Below are positions 34,422 through 44,915 of a DNA stretch of 64,000 nt, in pieces. The notes under the pieces were generated by a model, which saw only the letters and a list, made by a program, of their open reading frames with translations, was not told the origin of the DNA and did no database searches. Position numbers and translations under genes: made by a program. The stretch is from Clytia hemisphaerica. Its lineage: Eukaryota > Cnidaria > Hydrozoa > Leptothecata > Clytiidae. Each line of letters opens with the position of its first letter. Position 1 is the first letter of the stretch. Location: NCBI GenBank assembly GCA_902728285.1, contig CACVBU010000271.1, positions 575,371-639,370 of the forward strand, written 5' to 3'.

Positions 34422-37400
34422 TTAGCCACCAGCTACCTTGTCTTCAACGATATATCCTAAAGCTTGTCCATATTGGACTTTCTGTCCAGGTTCAACTGCA
34501 AATTGAAAGTTCTTAGGTGCACTGAATATCAAAACTATGGACGATCCAAGTAAGAAATTTCCAATGCTATCACCCCGTTTGGACAAGTACCCAGTGCTGT
34601 ATAAACGATCTTTGTGAGGTCCAATCGAACCAGATTTATTAGTTTGTAAATCCTGAAATCAAAATGGTAACCAATAATCAAACAATTATAATTATAAAGT
34701 TATAGGTCATTCGCCAAAATAAATTCTCGCCAAATTTAATTTTCTTTCAATTTAGTTTCTATTTCTCCTCAAAAGCCTTTTTTTCCTCTTTTTTCAGCTA
34801 AAATATTGAACAAAAATGGATCGTTAGCCAAATTTAATTCTCGCGAAATATTAAAAATTTTATTAAATCGCCAAAATAAACTCCACCAAATTGCACCAAA
34901 ATTGGCGAATGGGCCTTAAGTGTTTTAAATAAAAATCAAGAACAAAACCTGGTCAGCAAAAAAATCATGGAACATTTTTCGCAAATTTCTTTATGCTACC
35001 ACAACTTTCCTTGTTACGAAAATTACCCAATTCAAGGCAATGTACGTATACGACTATTTTTCCAAAAGTTTGCTCGACACTCAAATTAAGACCTATTTTT
35101 CGCATAAAATGGAACTCAGCATTCAAATTAAGACCTATTTTTCGCATAAAATGGGACTTAACATTCAAATTAAGACCTATTTTTCGCATAAAATGGAGCT
35201 CAACATTTAAATTAAGACCTATTTTTCGCATAAAATGAAAATTATAAAAATATTTTGACCTGACATAAGAAACACTTTCAATGTACCAGAGCTCTGTTTT
35301 GTTTTATTTCAAACTGGCTGTAACCGCAGCACTACTGATTTTTTTGTCATTTAGGCAGGCTCGAATTTAAGAGAGTTTTCGGAAAGGTAGGTGTAATCTG
35401 AAATCTGAAAAATCTCTGGAATAAGACTAAAAGATCTAGTTGAAAACTACTTAATAACTGAATCCGAACGAAATTATCCCTACCCTGTCCATAGGAATAT
35501 CAAGTTTGATAGATCCCACATTATAAGCACCAACTGCTGCATATAAAAAGGGTCCATGTTCCCAATGCCCTGATAACAAAACACGTTCGTTGAAATTGAA
35601 AATACCATTGATTGACTTCAATGCACGTGGATTGACTGAAAACAAGTCACCTAGCAAAAAAAGAAAGGTTATAACAAATTTTTGATTGTTGTGAAACTAT
35701 TTTCATTAACCTTTATTTCATGTGTCCTTCGGTAATTTCAAAATAACGACGCTAGTTCACTATTTTCATTGCTCAACCAAAATAACGAACCAATATATCC
35801 TATCAGTTGATTTTTCTAAAAAAGCGATGCATTGTGGGTTTGTTTCAGGGGCATTACAATAGAAATCTCTTAGGAATTCCTCGAGGGAATTCTATTGTAA
35901 TACACCCAAGCAATTCCGCAATGCAGCGCTGTTTTAGAAAAATTAAAAACTCCAATAAGGTCTATTCGTTTGGCCCTTCAGTACACTTCTTTGAAAAAGA
36001 TTGCTAACAAATGATGTCATCATGTATCGTTTATAGAGATAAAGTCCTTATTATACAAGTACAGCAAATAATTTCCTCTTTGAGAGGCCTGAAGAGTACC
36101 CGGGATGTGTCTCCTATGTTCAATGGTCCATTCAGTGGGTGAATGAAACCAATGGTAATCTCCTGGTGCCAAATACAATGTACAATAACATAATTTGTAT
36201 TCATCTTCATCCACTGTACATGTCCCCGGTGAAAATATCTGCTTTTTTCCTGGAAAAAAAAAGAGGAATATCATTAAAAATACGGTGAAGTTTCTTTAAC
36301 TCAAAGCTCTATAAATCGAATGTGACCTTAAATCGAACAAGGTTTCTAGTCCCTCCGGTTAATGCCTTATAAATCTTACTCCTTGACTCGGAAATTTCCT
36401 TAACTCAATTAAATTGGTGTTCCCTGTACGTGTTCTAGTTATAGAGACTCCATTGTATCATAGACTACAGGACTAGATTTGGCATTTTCTTCCTAGCATA
36501 GACAGTGCTGACAAAGATTATTTTAAGAACATACTTATGTGTAAAGCAAGCATAAACAGACAGGAATGAAAAATATAGACCCTTTTCTTGAGAAGATTAT
36601 GCCAAGTTAAGGTGGAATTGAAAGAAAAGGGTACCAGAAAAAGCAGAAGTGACATTTTTATTGAAAGGATGTCTAGATCCAACGAATGTAGAAAGAGGGT
36701 ATGTTAATCCTTTGACTTGACCAATCTCAAATGTCGGAGTGTTCATTGTACCAAAAGTTAACACAGAGCTGTCTGCAGGTGATACCTAGAGGAAAAGTAA
36801 AGTAAAAATAAAGATTAATAAGCAATAACCATCTGGTCAGTGATGCTAGAATAACGGCTTTAGATAAATATCAGTTAAAGTTGCTACTGAGAATTTAACT
36901 TATCTCATATCATATTGTCAAAGTAAAATTACTTTAAGTTAAAATTATTCTTTTACTTCCTGGCTAATAAAAGCTAGCGTTTTCTGAAATAAATATAAAG
37001 TAATAGTAAATAGCAATTTCTGAAATATGCGGTCGTGACAATTTTTGGTTTGTTCTTAAGTTTTTCTGATTTTAATGGTATGAGCAACATAATATTATTT
37101 TTCAGAAAAGGTGACAGATTAGTCATAATATACCACTGCAGCTTTTTTGTCAGCCACTCTCATTCCTGGCTTAAGATTCCTGGAGAAGAACTTATTGAAT
37201 GTCTCATATTTTGTAACATCACTTTGCATCGCCTCGCCAAGGTTACAATCAAACATGTAAGAGTAAGAGTTGATCAATGGTTTTCTCATCCAGACTGGTA
37301 GATGACAATCAGCCATGTAACCCCATGCTCTTGATAACACTCTTGTGGGAAGCTTACGCAGCAAATCAACCTGTCAAAAGAGGAACAGACTTTGGGAATA

Positions 37401-39369
37401 AAAGTTTAACACCAGCAAATAGATTCGAGGCTGGCAAATTCTTAGTAGTAAGCCCAAGTGGCAAACCAAATTTTAAGACCAGCAATATGCAATTTTTTGT
37501 GCCTTGAAACCAACGAAATTTGCCGTTCACAGGGCCTCAATAAGACCCCTGGATTCTTTTTGAAGTTTTTGCAATTGAAGCTCATATCATAATGGAGCAG
37601 AAAATTGCAGACTATTACTTATTTTCTGTTTTTAAATTCTTGTACTGTAACCCTTTTGTACCTAACACCATGTATGAATTATTATGAAATCTATAAATTA
37701 AAAAAAAACTACAAAAAAACAATTTAAGACAACCTATTAATTATTGCAAGCTCCAATACCTGCCACTGTTTGAATACAAACGCAGCGGCTTTATCTTCAT
37801 ATGGAATTTCAACAACTCCGTTCTCATGTTGTTTCCTCCTCCAAATATGTCTGATTTGAATCAACGCAATGACACCAAATCCTACACCAGCAGGGATGTA
37901 GAACCATTCAATTTTCCATCCATTAGAATTTCCTTGCGTATTGACATATCCTAAAGAAGGATGAAAAGAACTACAGAAATCAGTTATATTTCTTATGATA
38001 TCAATTTTTGAAATTCAAATATTTTGGGCCAATAGCAAATGGCATCAAGGAGGAAAGAAGCTGAAAGAAGTAATATTAACGTAGTGGACTAAAGAAACGA
38101 CTATTCTTTTTTAGAATCAACCTTACAATCTAGTTTTATATTTATAAAAACTAGATTGCTGACGTGTGGAAAGGAATGTCGGCGTGACTGATCCTTTTGT
38201 TTCGATAATAACATCAAAGCGGGAACTAATTTTCTTCTCGTTTCTTTCTTTCCTTTTTCTTTCTCATAACTTCAAGCTTTCCCTCAAAATCTCCCAAGTG
38301 TGGTTAGCTCAAATGGTTAAATTGTTTGTCTCACAAGCACGGGTTTCCGAGTTCGATCCCTCTGGGTGTCAAATTTTCCAATTCTTGATTTTGTTTTCGA
38401 GCTCATCACTTTAATTTTGAATCACATTTCATGGGAGTGAAGAGACATCGACGCGTTATGTAATGTTAATTGCTATTAGTAATTACGCGTTCAATTCGAA
38501 TCTATGATCTGTTCCCTCTTAGTGAGGAGTTTGATACCCTTATAACAACCGTATTTTATAAGCACTGAATACTGAAATTCAAATGACGACCACGCAAGAA
38601 AGATAAGCAAACGATTGGATCAAGTGTCAAACATTTTGACCCGGAAATCAATTATCATGCTCGCTCACTCGCTGGCTGAAAGTGAAAGTGAAAGTGAAAG
38701 TGAAAGCAGTGAAACTGAAACTGAAACTGTCAGTCACCAAACGCAGGCGCAAACGCCTATACCCGTTCTTCTATATCTCAGCCTTGAATAATAGCTTGTG
38801 GTAAAAAAAAGATTGAAGAAAAAAAACGGACGTAATATATGCTAGTTACTTGTTTGATTGACCTTCATTTTAATAGAAAGAGAATTAAAATAAGAAATTT
38901 CAAGAATTGAAAAATATGACACCCAGAGGGATCGAACTCGGAAACCCATACTTTCGAGACAGATACTCTAACCACTTGAGCTAACCACGCTTGCGAGAGC
39001 CTGAGGGAAAGCTTGAAGTTATGAGAAAGAAAAAGGAAAGAAGAACGAGAAGAAAATTAGTTCCCGCTTTGATGTTATTATCGAAACAAAAGGATCATTC
39101 ACGCCGACATTCCTTTTCACACGTCAGCAATCTAGTTTTTATAAATATAAAAACTAGATTGTAAGGTTGATTCTAAAAAAGAATAGTCGTTTCTTTAGAC
39201 CACTACGTTTATTATAGAAACTTGTCAATGAAACTTTACCCCTTTTGAATTGATGATGTATGTGTCTTGAGGTGAACTTAGTTTGTTGCAATGAATTAGC
39301 TGCTGAATGTTTTGAAAAAATCTGTCTGTTTGCTATTCTGTTTATCGAAGTTAAAATTTGTTTATTCAT
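34422..39369 (-). CDS. PISD: Phosphatidylserine decarboxylase proenzyme, copy B (mitochondrial-type)
   Basis: Seven exons: 39369-39240, 37950-37760, 37370-37134, 36785-36635, 36249-36100, 35650-35484, 34652-34422 (TAA). They sum to 1257 nt, 418 aa, with consistent phases. The enzyme makes phosphatidylethanolamine from phosphatidylserine, normally at the inner mitochondrial membrane. Residues 1-43 are rich in Arg, Lys, Ser and Asn and nearly free of acids, as in a mitochondrial presequence; a membrane helix follows (WFYIPAGVGFGVIALIQI, near 56-73), then RRKQ. Catalytic features: LRKLPTRVLSRAWGY near 111-125, VSPAD with Asp191, DYHWFHSP with His272, and LGSS with Ser379 in place of LGST. A possible acceptor (TTTCTAG) 10 nt before the ATG suggests a non-coding first exon. 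This looks like the ancestral, conventional copy. Confidence 0.93.
34690..34922. repeat. Probable MITE in PISD B intron 6
   Basis: GGTCATTCGCCAAAATAAAT at the left is answered by CCAAAATTGGCGAATGGGCC at the right, and the phrase CGCCAAAATAAA occurs again at 34875. Diverged inverted ends and no coding capacity. Confidence 0.45.
35088..35238. repeat. 42 bp tandem repeat, nearly four copies
   Basis: The unit AAGACCTATTTTTCGCATAA starts at 35088, 35130, 35172 and 35214, an exact 42 bp period (14 codons), so a frame stays open on each strand. It is intronic (PISD B intron 6), and the frames are not genes. Confidence 0.9.
35820..35945. repeat. Imperfect palindrome, probable small MITE
   Basis: GCGATGCATTG at the left matches CAATGCAGCGC at the right, and GCATTACAATAGAA pairs with TTCTATTGTAATAC around a central GGAATTCCTCGAGGGAATTC. 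Intronic to PISD copy B. Confidence 0.55.
38298..38370 (+). other. tRNA-like region (A and B boxes) in the left inverted repeat
   Basis: TAGCTCAAATGG (38305-38316) fits an A box, and GAGTTCGATCC (38349-38359) fits a B box, at tRNA-like spacing, followed by CTCTGGGTGTC. The acceptor arm does not pair well, so it is not a functional tRNA. It resembles the 5' head of a tRNA-derived SINE and could be an RNA polymerase III promoter. Confidence 0.55.
38680..38732. repeat. Hexanucleotide run
   Basis: Four or more copies of GAAAGT, followed after a short break by GAAACT copies, in the centre of the PIF/Harbinger-like element. Confidence 0.85.
38919..38990 (-). other. tRNA-like region (A and B boxes) in the right inverted repeat
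   Basis: On the minus strand, TAGCTCAAGTGG (38983-38972) is a near-consensus A box, and GAGTTCGATCC (38939-38929) a B box. The D-arm can pair (GCTC with GAGT) but the anticodon and acceptor stems are weak. It is the better conserved of the two heads. Confidence 0.6.
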
Positions 39370-39841
39370 TTCTAATCTAGAAAGAGAAGAGGAAATTAAT
39401 TTAATAGTATTCTTTCTTTATTTGGATTGGAATTGGAAATGATTGTATACCACAATGAAGCAACACATTAATCCATTGCTTTTAAAAACCTTATTTGGAG
39501 ATGAGATTACAGATCTGTTAAATTTGGAACCTTTAGATTGTGAGGGTACTCCACCCATCAGCTGATGAGAATCAAAACCTTGTGTGATTCCTCTAAGAAT
39601 TCAATATTTCAGTATGAATTTGAATCAACATAAAAAAACTAGAGATTGTGTGGATCAAAAAATCAGAAAATAAAACACAATTTCTTTTGACTATATTTCG
39701 ATATTTACAGATCTTTATCAAGATCAAGTGTATTTGTACACAAAATTAAAGAGGTATTTTCATAAGGTTATTTATTATTTATTTATTTATAGCAATATAT
39801 TTCGCAGGTCTATTGACCTCTATGAAACAGAACTTATGATT

Positions 39842-40414
39842 TTACATTTTATAAAGTTTTTTCTCCCATTCTTTTATCAAACGCTCTTTGAAGACTTGTA
39901 AGGACGGTGCTTCAACAATATCTTCTTCTAGATCATTCCAAGGTTTCACACTTCTGTAAAAAAGAGAGTTGCTTTGGTAGCCTCTCATACCGTCATTAGC
40001 AAAGTTCCTTTGAAGCTCGTAATCGTGCTGACGTCGTGGTCGTGTTCGAGGAGTTAATTTTTCTGATCTTATAGACTCTTCATAAATGTGGAGGTTCTTG
40101 AAAACTTCCACCATATCACCAACTTGCCGCCTGGTCTTTAGGCTAGGTAGATTGATGAGTCGTAGCCGATCTTCGTATGAGTAGTTTCTATAGCAACTAA
40201 CTAGCCTTGTAGCTCTTCGTTGGACGCCCTCGATTGCATTGATATGTTTGATTAGCCTTGGAGACCATACTACATGTGCATATTCCAAATGGGGTCTGAC
40301 AAATGCAATGAAAAGCGTTCGAAACATATCTGGTGAGAGAAATTCGAAGCTCCTGCTAATCAAGCCAACGATAGAGTTAGCTTTCTTGATTTTACTGAAT
40401 ATAATGGGCTTCAA
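39842..40414 (-). pseudogene. LINE ORF2 C-terminal part
   Basis: 190 codons continuing the reverse transcriptase after a one-base frameshift near 40400. It contains FVRPHLEYAHVVWSP, QRRATRLV and the run ending ERLIKEWEKKLYKM, typical of the region after the RT domain in CR1/Jockey-type ORF2 proteins. The stop is at 39842. Confidence 0.85.
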
Positions 40415-41876
40415 AGGTCAGGTCACTATCGATTATCACTCCTAGATCTTTTTCTTGGTCAACATGTTCTAGAACAGATCCTGCTATGGTATAGGGATGG
40501 GCATATTTGATGTTCCAAAATTTACCCAGTGTTAAAACATGACACTTGTTCGGATGAAATTCTAAAAGCCAGTCCTTTGACCATTTTTCCATGGCATCAA
40601 TGTCTTCCTGTAGCCTGAGCGCATCTTCGGCGTTGTTTATTTCTTCCACCAGTTTTGTATCGTCAGCAAACAGGAACATTTCTGCTTTCGTAGCCTCTGG
40701 TAAATCATTGATGTACAAAACAAAAAGTAGTGGACCAAGTACACTTCCTTGTGGAACTCCACTCATAACTTTACATCTTCTCGACAATTTTCCGTTTACC
40801 TTTACATATTGATAACGGTCAACGAGGAAGGACTGTATCCAGTTGAGCTCCGATCCTCTGACTCCATAAGCATTCAGCTTTTTCAGCAGCCTGCGGTGTG
40901 GTACGGTGTCAAAGGCCTTCGCGAAGTCAAAATAAATCACATCAACTACTTTATTATTTGATATCGAATCCGCACATTTATCAAGGTATGTAAGTAATTG
41001 TGTTACCGTTGATCTCTTTGGCATGAACCCATGTTGTTTACTAGATAATAGTTTTTCATCTACCAGATGTTTCATAATTTGGTCCCTTAGCGCTCTTTCC
41101 ATCAGTCTGCAAGCGATGGATGTAAGACTGACTGGTCTGTAATTTTCAGCTAGATTTTTGCTCCCTTTTTTATATATTGGTGACACATGTGCAACCTTCC
41201 ATCCGTCTGGCAGAGTACTTTCATTAAATGATTTAGTCATGATTTTGTGGAGCGGGACAGCTATGTAGTCCGCTAGCTCCTTCAACATAATTGGATGAAT
41301 TTCGTCCGGACCAATTGACTTATTTGGGTTGAGACCTTTAAGTTCTTTTTTGACCATTTCCAAAGTGAGATTAAACTCTACTTTAGAATCGGTACGTGAT
41401 TGAAACTCTGGAAGACTATCATCGGGCTCTTTCGTGAATACACTACAGAACTGATCCTGTAGTATATCAGCTTTGTCTTCGTCCGTATAGTGAAGAGAAG
41501 ATTTATCCTTTGGGTTGCGCAGGAGAGGCGAGATCCCAGATTTTGTTTTCATGGAGTTACGAACATGTCTCCAAAATCTTTTTGGACTCCTCTTTGCTTG
41601 CCCACATATCTGTTTTTCAAGTTCCCTTTTTACTTGTGTTATCTTTCTGTTAGCTTCGTTCCGTGCAATCACATACTCAACTCTAGATAGTTCCTCTCTA
41701 CTTGTACCGATCGATCGTATCCACTTTCGATGGAGACGCCGCTTTTCTTTAAGATATTGTTGGATTTCCTGATTTATTGCAAATCTTCCTCTTTTCCCAT
41801 AGACTCGTTTCGTTGCTGAAAGTGGGACAAATTCGGCCCTTAGTTCCAGTAGTTTTTCTTGAAACATCTTCCGCAA
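40392..41876 (-). pseudogene. LINE ORF2 reverse transcriptase domain
   Basis: 494 codons open. RT motifs are seen in order: YRPVSLTSIACRLMER, QHGFMPKRSTVTQLL, IYFDFAKAFDTVPHRRLL, GVPQGSVLGPLLFVLYINDL, the catalytic FADDTK, and KDLGVIID. Copying the element's RNA at a nicked target is the family's role. The domain is intact, but frameshifts on both sides separate it from the endonuclease and the C-terminus. Confidence 0.9.
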
Positions 41877-41914
41877 CCATTCACTGATGGTCTTCAGCTC
41901 GGACCTTGAATCGT

Positions 41915-42720
41915 CTACCCATCCTGAAGACTCCAGGTGTCTTTTAATCGCCGCAAAATCTGCTTTATTATATTAAACCTCTCCGTTAACACTTCTGGGT
42001 CGAGATAGCATTCAAAATGAAAATGAGAGTACGCTATGGTCACTTTGCAAAGAGGAGCTAAGTGTTTTGATTTATTAACTTGGTCTTCTTCATTAGTGAG
42101 TATCAAATCGATTAACGATGGTTCATCTGTTCCTCTGGCTCTAGTCGGCTCATCAACGTGCTGGAAGAAGAATGTGTCCCTCAAGGCATCGAGAAACTGT
42201 TCATCTTCCTTTGTTTCGTCGTGGGGTGTCGACCCAATACTCCCAGTTGATGTCTTTGTAATTGAAATCTCCAACAATGCATTTATGAGTATACTTATTA
42301 TTCATGCCAATTTCCCTAAGTAGTAGGTTGAGTGAAGCATTATTTTTGGCAGATGTCTCTGTGTTGGTAGGACTTCTATACATGCACCCAAATAACAAAG
42401 TGTCATTACCTTGTAACTTAATTTCGACCATGCAAGCTTCTTGGAATTCAGTCTCGAATCTTATTTCGACAACAAGATCTTTATCGATTCATGTGTTAGA
42501 ATGACGATTCCACGGCCAACTTTATTTAGTGCATTCGTTTCGAAAGGTGCTGAATATCCCTGAATGGAAAAGTCCTCAATGAGACGTTCTCTCTTCCAAT
42601 TTTTCGGTTTTACTTCGCATATTGCTATGATGTGAGGTTTTGATTTGGTAACTATCTCAAACAAGTTCTTTCTTCTTTCTTCGTGAGCTGATCAGCGTTC
42701 GTGTATATGATGTTTAGGTT
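41915..42720 (-). pseudogene. LINE ORF2 endonuclease domain, several frames
   Basis: Fragments of an apurinic-type endonuclease are found in three frames: IIYTNADQLTKK at the 5' side, KPHIIAICEVKPKNW, YRSPTN, CIVGDFNYKDINWE and DLILTNEEDQV. In intact relatives this domain nicks target DNA. Three small frameshifts break it here. Confidence 0.8.
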
Positions 42721-42809
42721 TTTTCGAACTTCTTTTTTCTTTAACTTCTTTTTAGGTTTTTCCGTATTTTTAATATTTTTTTGTGTTTTTTTGTTTGTGA
42801 TTAGGGGAT

Positions 42810-43268
42810 TTAGTGGTTTTGATTTCGTGGGAACTTCTTGTGGTAATACCCGTTTTTTGAATCCCCTCTAACGCGCCAAACCCACTCAGGATCATCCAAG
42901 TTAAGTTCTTTTGCTTTATCTGCCCATTCTTTGAGCAGAAGCCTCTCTGTTTGTGTAAGGTCTTCAGTCACACTGACTCCTTTGTATTTTTGGTTATCTT
43001 TTAAAGGAGCCAAATTACGAAGGAAAGTCATTTTTTCTTTTTCCGATCCAAGGACAACTTTTATTGGTCTTTTCTTATCTTCAGCCTTTCTTCCAATCCT
43101 TGAAACACTCTTAATACTTGGTGTTTGAATCTTGATCGTTTTGACAAGTGCGTCTAAGAATTTTTTGTCTCCATCACTGGTTCCTTCGTCCTCTTGCTCG
43201 TCTACACCATGGATTACAATATTCTTTTGACGTTGGTCATGGTCTTTTTTTTTCTTTGATCTCCTCAT
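42810..43268 (-). pseudogene. LINE ORF1-like protein
   Basis: 152 codons beginning at ATG 43268, basic at the start (MRRSKKKKDHDQ), then KNIVIHGVDEQEDE, SVSRIGRKAEDKKRPIKVVL and SEKEKMTFLRN. This matches the nucleic-acid chaperone-like ORF1 of L1/CR1-type elements. The frame looks intact to its own stop, though its 3' part has an unusual end (HKKFPRNQNH). Confidence 0.75.
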
Positions 43269-43288
43269 ATCTGGCTTCCTTGACGATT

Positions 43289-43294
43289 TTTATT
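43289..43294 (-). promoter_or_regulatory. Poly(A) signal of the DUF1349 gene
   Basis: AATAAA on the minus strand, 67 nt after the TGA at 43364-43362. It lies just upstream of the LINE in transcription order. Confidence 0.5.
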
Positions 43295-43361
43295 TATCAA
43301 GACTTTATCAAAGAAGCAAGACAATCCAAGACAATTATTCATTATCGGCTATCATTGAAAA

Positions 43362-43967
43362 TCAATTGGTGTGATAGTACCCATCCACATCTTTGTAAGA
43401 AAGATACTTAAAATCCACACTGCCTCCTTTAGCTACAGGTGCACAAGTAAATAAACCAAGTTTAGCTTGCTTATTATCTGTATTATTCAGGTGGCATATT
43501 CTTATGAAAGTCCATTTATCCTCTTCCTGCTTCCTAACTTCAACAACATAGTCAGAATTTAGTTTGTACAACCTGATTGCTAAATTTGAAGAGTCATAAT
43601 CTTGAGTAGACCAGTCACTATAATCATTAGTTACAACACAACTTAACTGTTTCACACCATCTGCAAATTCAATTCCTGTTTTAATCCAATGCTTTTCATC
43701 CAGGTAAACCATTAGACCCCCTTGATCAAACTGATTGATTGCACTCAAGTTGAATTCAGTTTCTACCATAACATTTGCATTAATTGGGACTTCTTTGTAC
43801 AACACATGGCCATTGTTGTTAATCATCTCAGGTTTGTAGTATGTTTTTCGCCAAAAGTCATGCTTTTCATCTGGGAAGACAGTCAGCCCACCATTATTAA
43901 ATTCCCATTTAGAGGGTTCATTCATCCATTTTAAATCCCCAAGTTCCGATTTTGAGAAGTCCATCAT
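43362..43967 (-). CDS. DUF1349 family protein, intact and intronless
   Basis: 201 codons from ATG 43967 (a second ATG follows at once) to TGA 43364-43362. The family is a concanavalin-like beta-sandwich of about 200 residues, found in bacteria, fungi and some animals. The yeast member Ree1 is linked to enolase regulation, but the molecular role is not settled. Family features seen: DLKWMNEPSKW near 11-21, DFWRKTYY, GHVLYKEVP, a central QGGLMVYLDEKHWIKTGIEF, SCVVTNDYSDWS and a C-terminal KLGLFTCAP. No signal peptide or membrane segment is seen, so it is probably cytosolic. It has full family length, no frameshift and no intron, in a region where other host genes are intron-rich. It sits between a LINE and a Copia element. 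Confidence 0.88.
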   Translation of the reverse strand: MMDFSKSELGDLKWMNEPSKWEFNNGGLTVFPDEKHDFWRKTYYKPEMINNNGHVLYKEVPINANVMVETEFNLSAINQFDQGGLMVYLDEKHWIKTGIEFADGVKQLSCVVTNDYSDWSTQDYDSSNLAIRLYKLNSDYVVEVRKQEEDKWTFIRICHLNNTDNKQAKLGLFTCAPVAKGGSVDFKYLSYKDVDGYYHTN

Positions 43968-44374
43968 TTTAGGGTTTTTTTAAAACACTAAATGTAATGA
44001 ATTGGTCTTCTTCAAAAATGTAGGTAAGATAAGATAATGTAAGATTAATTTGATAATTTGTTTACAAGCATGTGACCACCAGGACTAGGCAATTCTTAGA
44101 AGTACTTGAAAATCAGACCTGTACTCAATCAAACCTTAAAACGTTTTGGGAGGTTTTTATCATTCAAAAATGGCCTGTAAAAAAATATCACAAGATTAGT
44201 CCGACTAAAAGTCTGTGCACTTTTAGTGTGCATTAATGTTTATTTTTCTTGTCATTATCCAAACCATGCTTTAAAAATCTAGTCTGGTTTGGATTGGTCA
44301 AGTAACGTCAGGAGAAGACCATCATAAGATTACCAAGATTTCTCTTTGTAATCAATATCACTCACTCATTTAAC
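43968..44374. other. Spacer between the DUF1349 gene and the Copia element
   Basis: About 400 bp that should contain the promoter of the minus-strand DUF1349 gene. No motif can be named with confidence. Confidence 0.4.
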
Positions 44375-44376
44375 AA

Positions 44377-44604
44377 TAAATAGGTATTTACCAACCTAGT
44401 GATTGCTGATCCTTGCTTGACCGGATGCAATATAAACCAATATAATAAGTCTTCCCAACAGAAGACTTGATGAACACAATCCAACTTGAACCAACACAAG
44501 AATCAATATGAACGTTTACCATTTACAGATTACACATAAAGCCCCACTGGCTATCATATATTATTGTTTATCACTTTGTATTATTCATCTATAAGGTAGA
44601 GATT
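44377..44604 (-). repeat. Copia 3' LTR
   Basis: 228 bp aligned without gaps to 49338-49565 and identical by eye. It lacks the terminal TGTTA and ACA found on the 5' LTR. A purine-rich stretch (AAAAAGACAAAGAA) precedes it and may be the polypurine tract. Confidence 0.85.
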
Positions 44605-44915
44605 TCTTTGTCTTTTTGTATTTTTGACAAAGTCATATTCAACCAACAAAATCAATTTCGTTCCCATCCCTGGTGACCCCCTGCAAAGTGCAGGTTCTAC
44701 CGTGTCTTGGCAGGATAGTTGAACGACAAAGTTTTCAATATATACATTATATACATCTTTGAACATTTACCATTTCGTTTCGTTTCTTCTCTTCATATCT
44801 CTTCTTTTTTTTCTTTTTTTTTTTTTTTTTTTTTTTTTACTCATTTTTGTTGGTTGTTTTTCATAAAAGAAGAGAATAGTATATACATCATTATTAACAG
44901 GTAAATTTTTTTACA

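Larger units (their letters stand above)
38079..39208. mobile_element. PIF/Harbinger-like element with about 310 bp inverted repeats carrying tRNA-like heads
   Basis: 1130 bp, flanked by TTA on both sides (38076-38078 and 39209-39211). The ends begin ACGTAGTGG(A/T)CTAAAGAA. The inverted repeats run to about 38400 and back from about 38905, and are highly similar. Each contains a region with tRNA-type A and B boxes, facing inward. The centre holds a GAAAGT/GAAACT hexanucleotide run at 38680-38730. There is no transposase. The element fills most of intron 1 of PISD copy B and its right end is about 31 bp from the exon 1 donor. Confidence 0.8.
39771..43270 (-). mobile_element. CR1/Jockey-type non-LTR retrotransposon, decayed
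   Basis: In minus orientation it contains, in order, an ORF1-like protein, an endonuclease, a reverse transcriptase and a C-terminal region, then a short 3' UTR ending in an (ATAA)n tail (plus-strand TTTATTTATTTATT at 39777-39792). The reading frame is broken at several points (near 42665, 42440, 42250, 41970 and 40400), so it cannot be autonomous. The 5' end near 43270 is only about 90 bp beyond the stop of the DUF1349 gene, in the same orientation. It is otherwise nearly full length. Confidence 0.85.

Noticed and set aside
34965-35238. Repeat-protein frames on both strands
   Set aside because: They result from a 42 bp period that is a multiple of three, inside an intron.
38298-38370. A functional tRNA gene
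   Set aside because: A and B boxes are present, but the acceptor and anticodon stems do not pair, and the sequence lies in a transposon arm.
44810-44845. T-rich run as a processed-gene poly(A) tail
   Set aside because: It lies within the Copia element between RNase H and the 3' LTR, so it is better explained as part of the element's 3' region.
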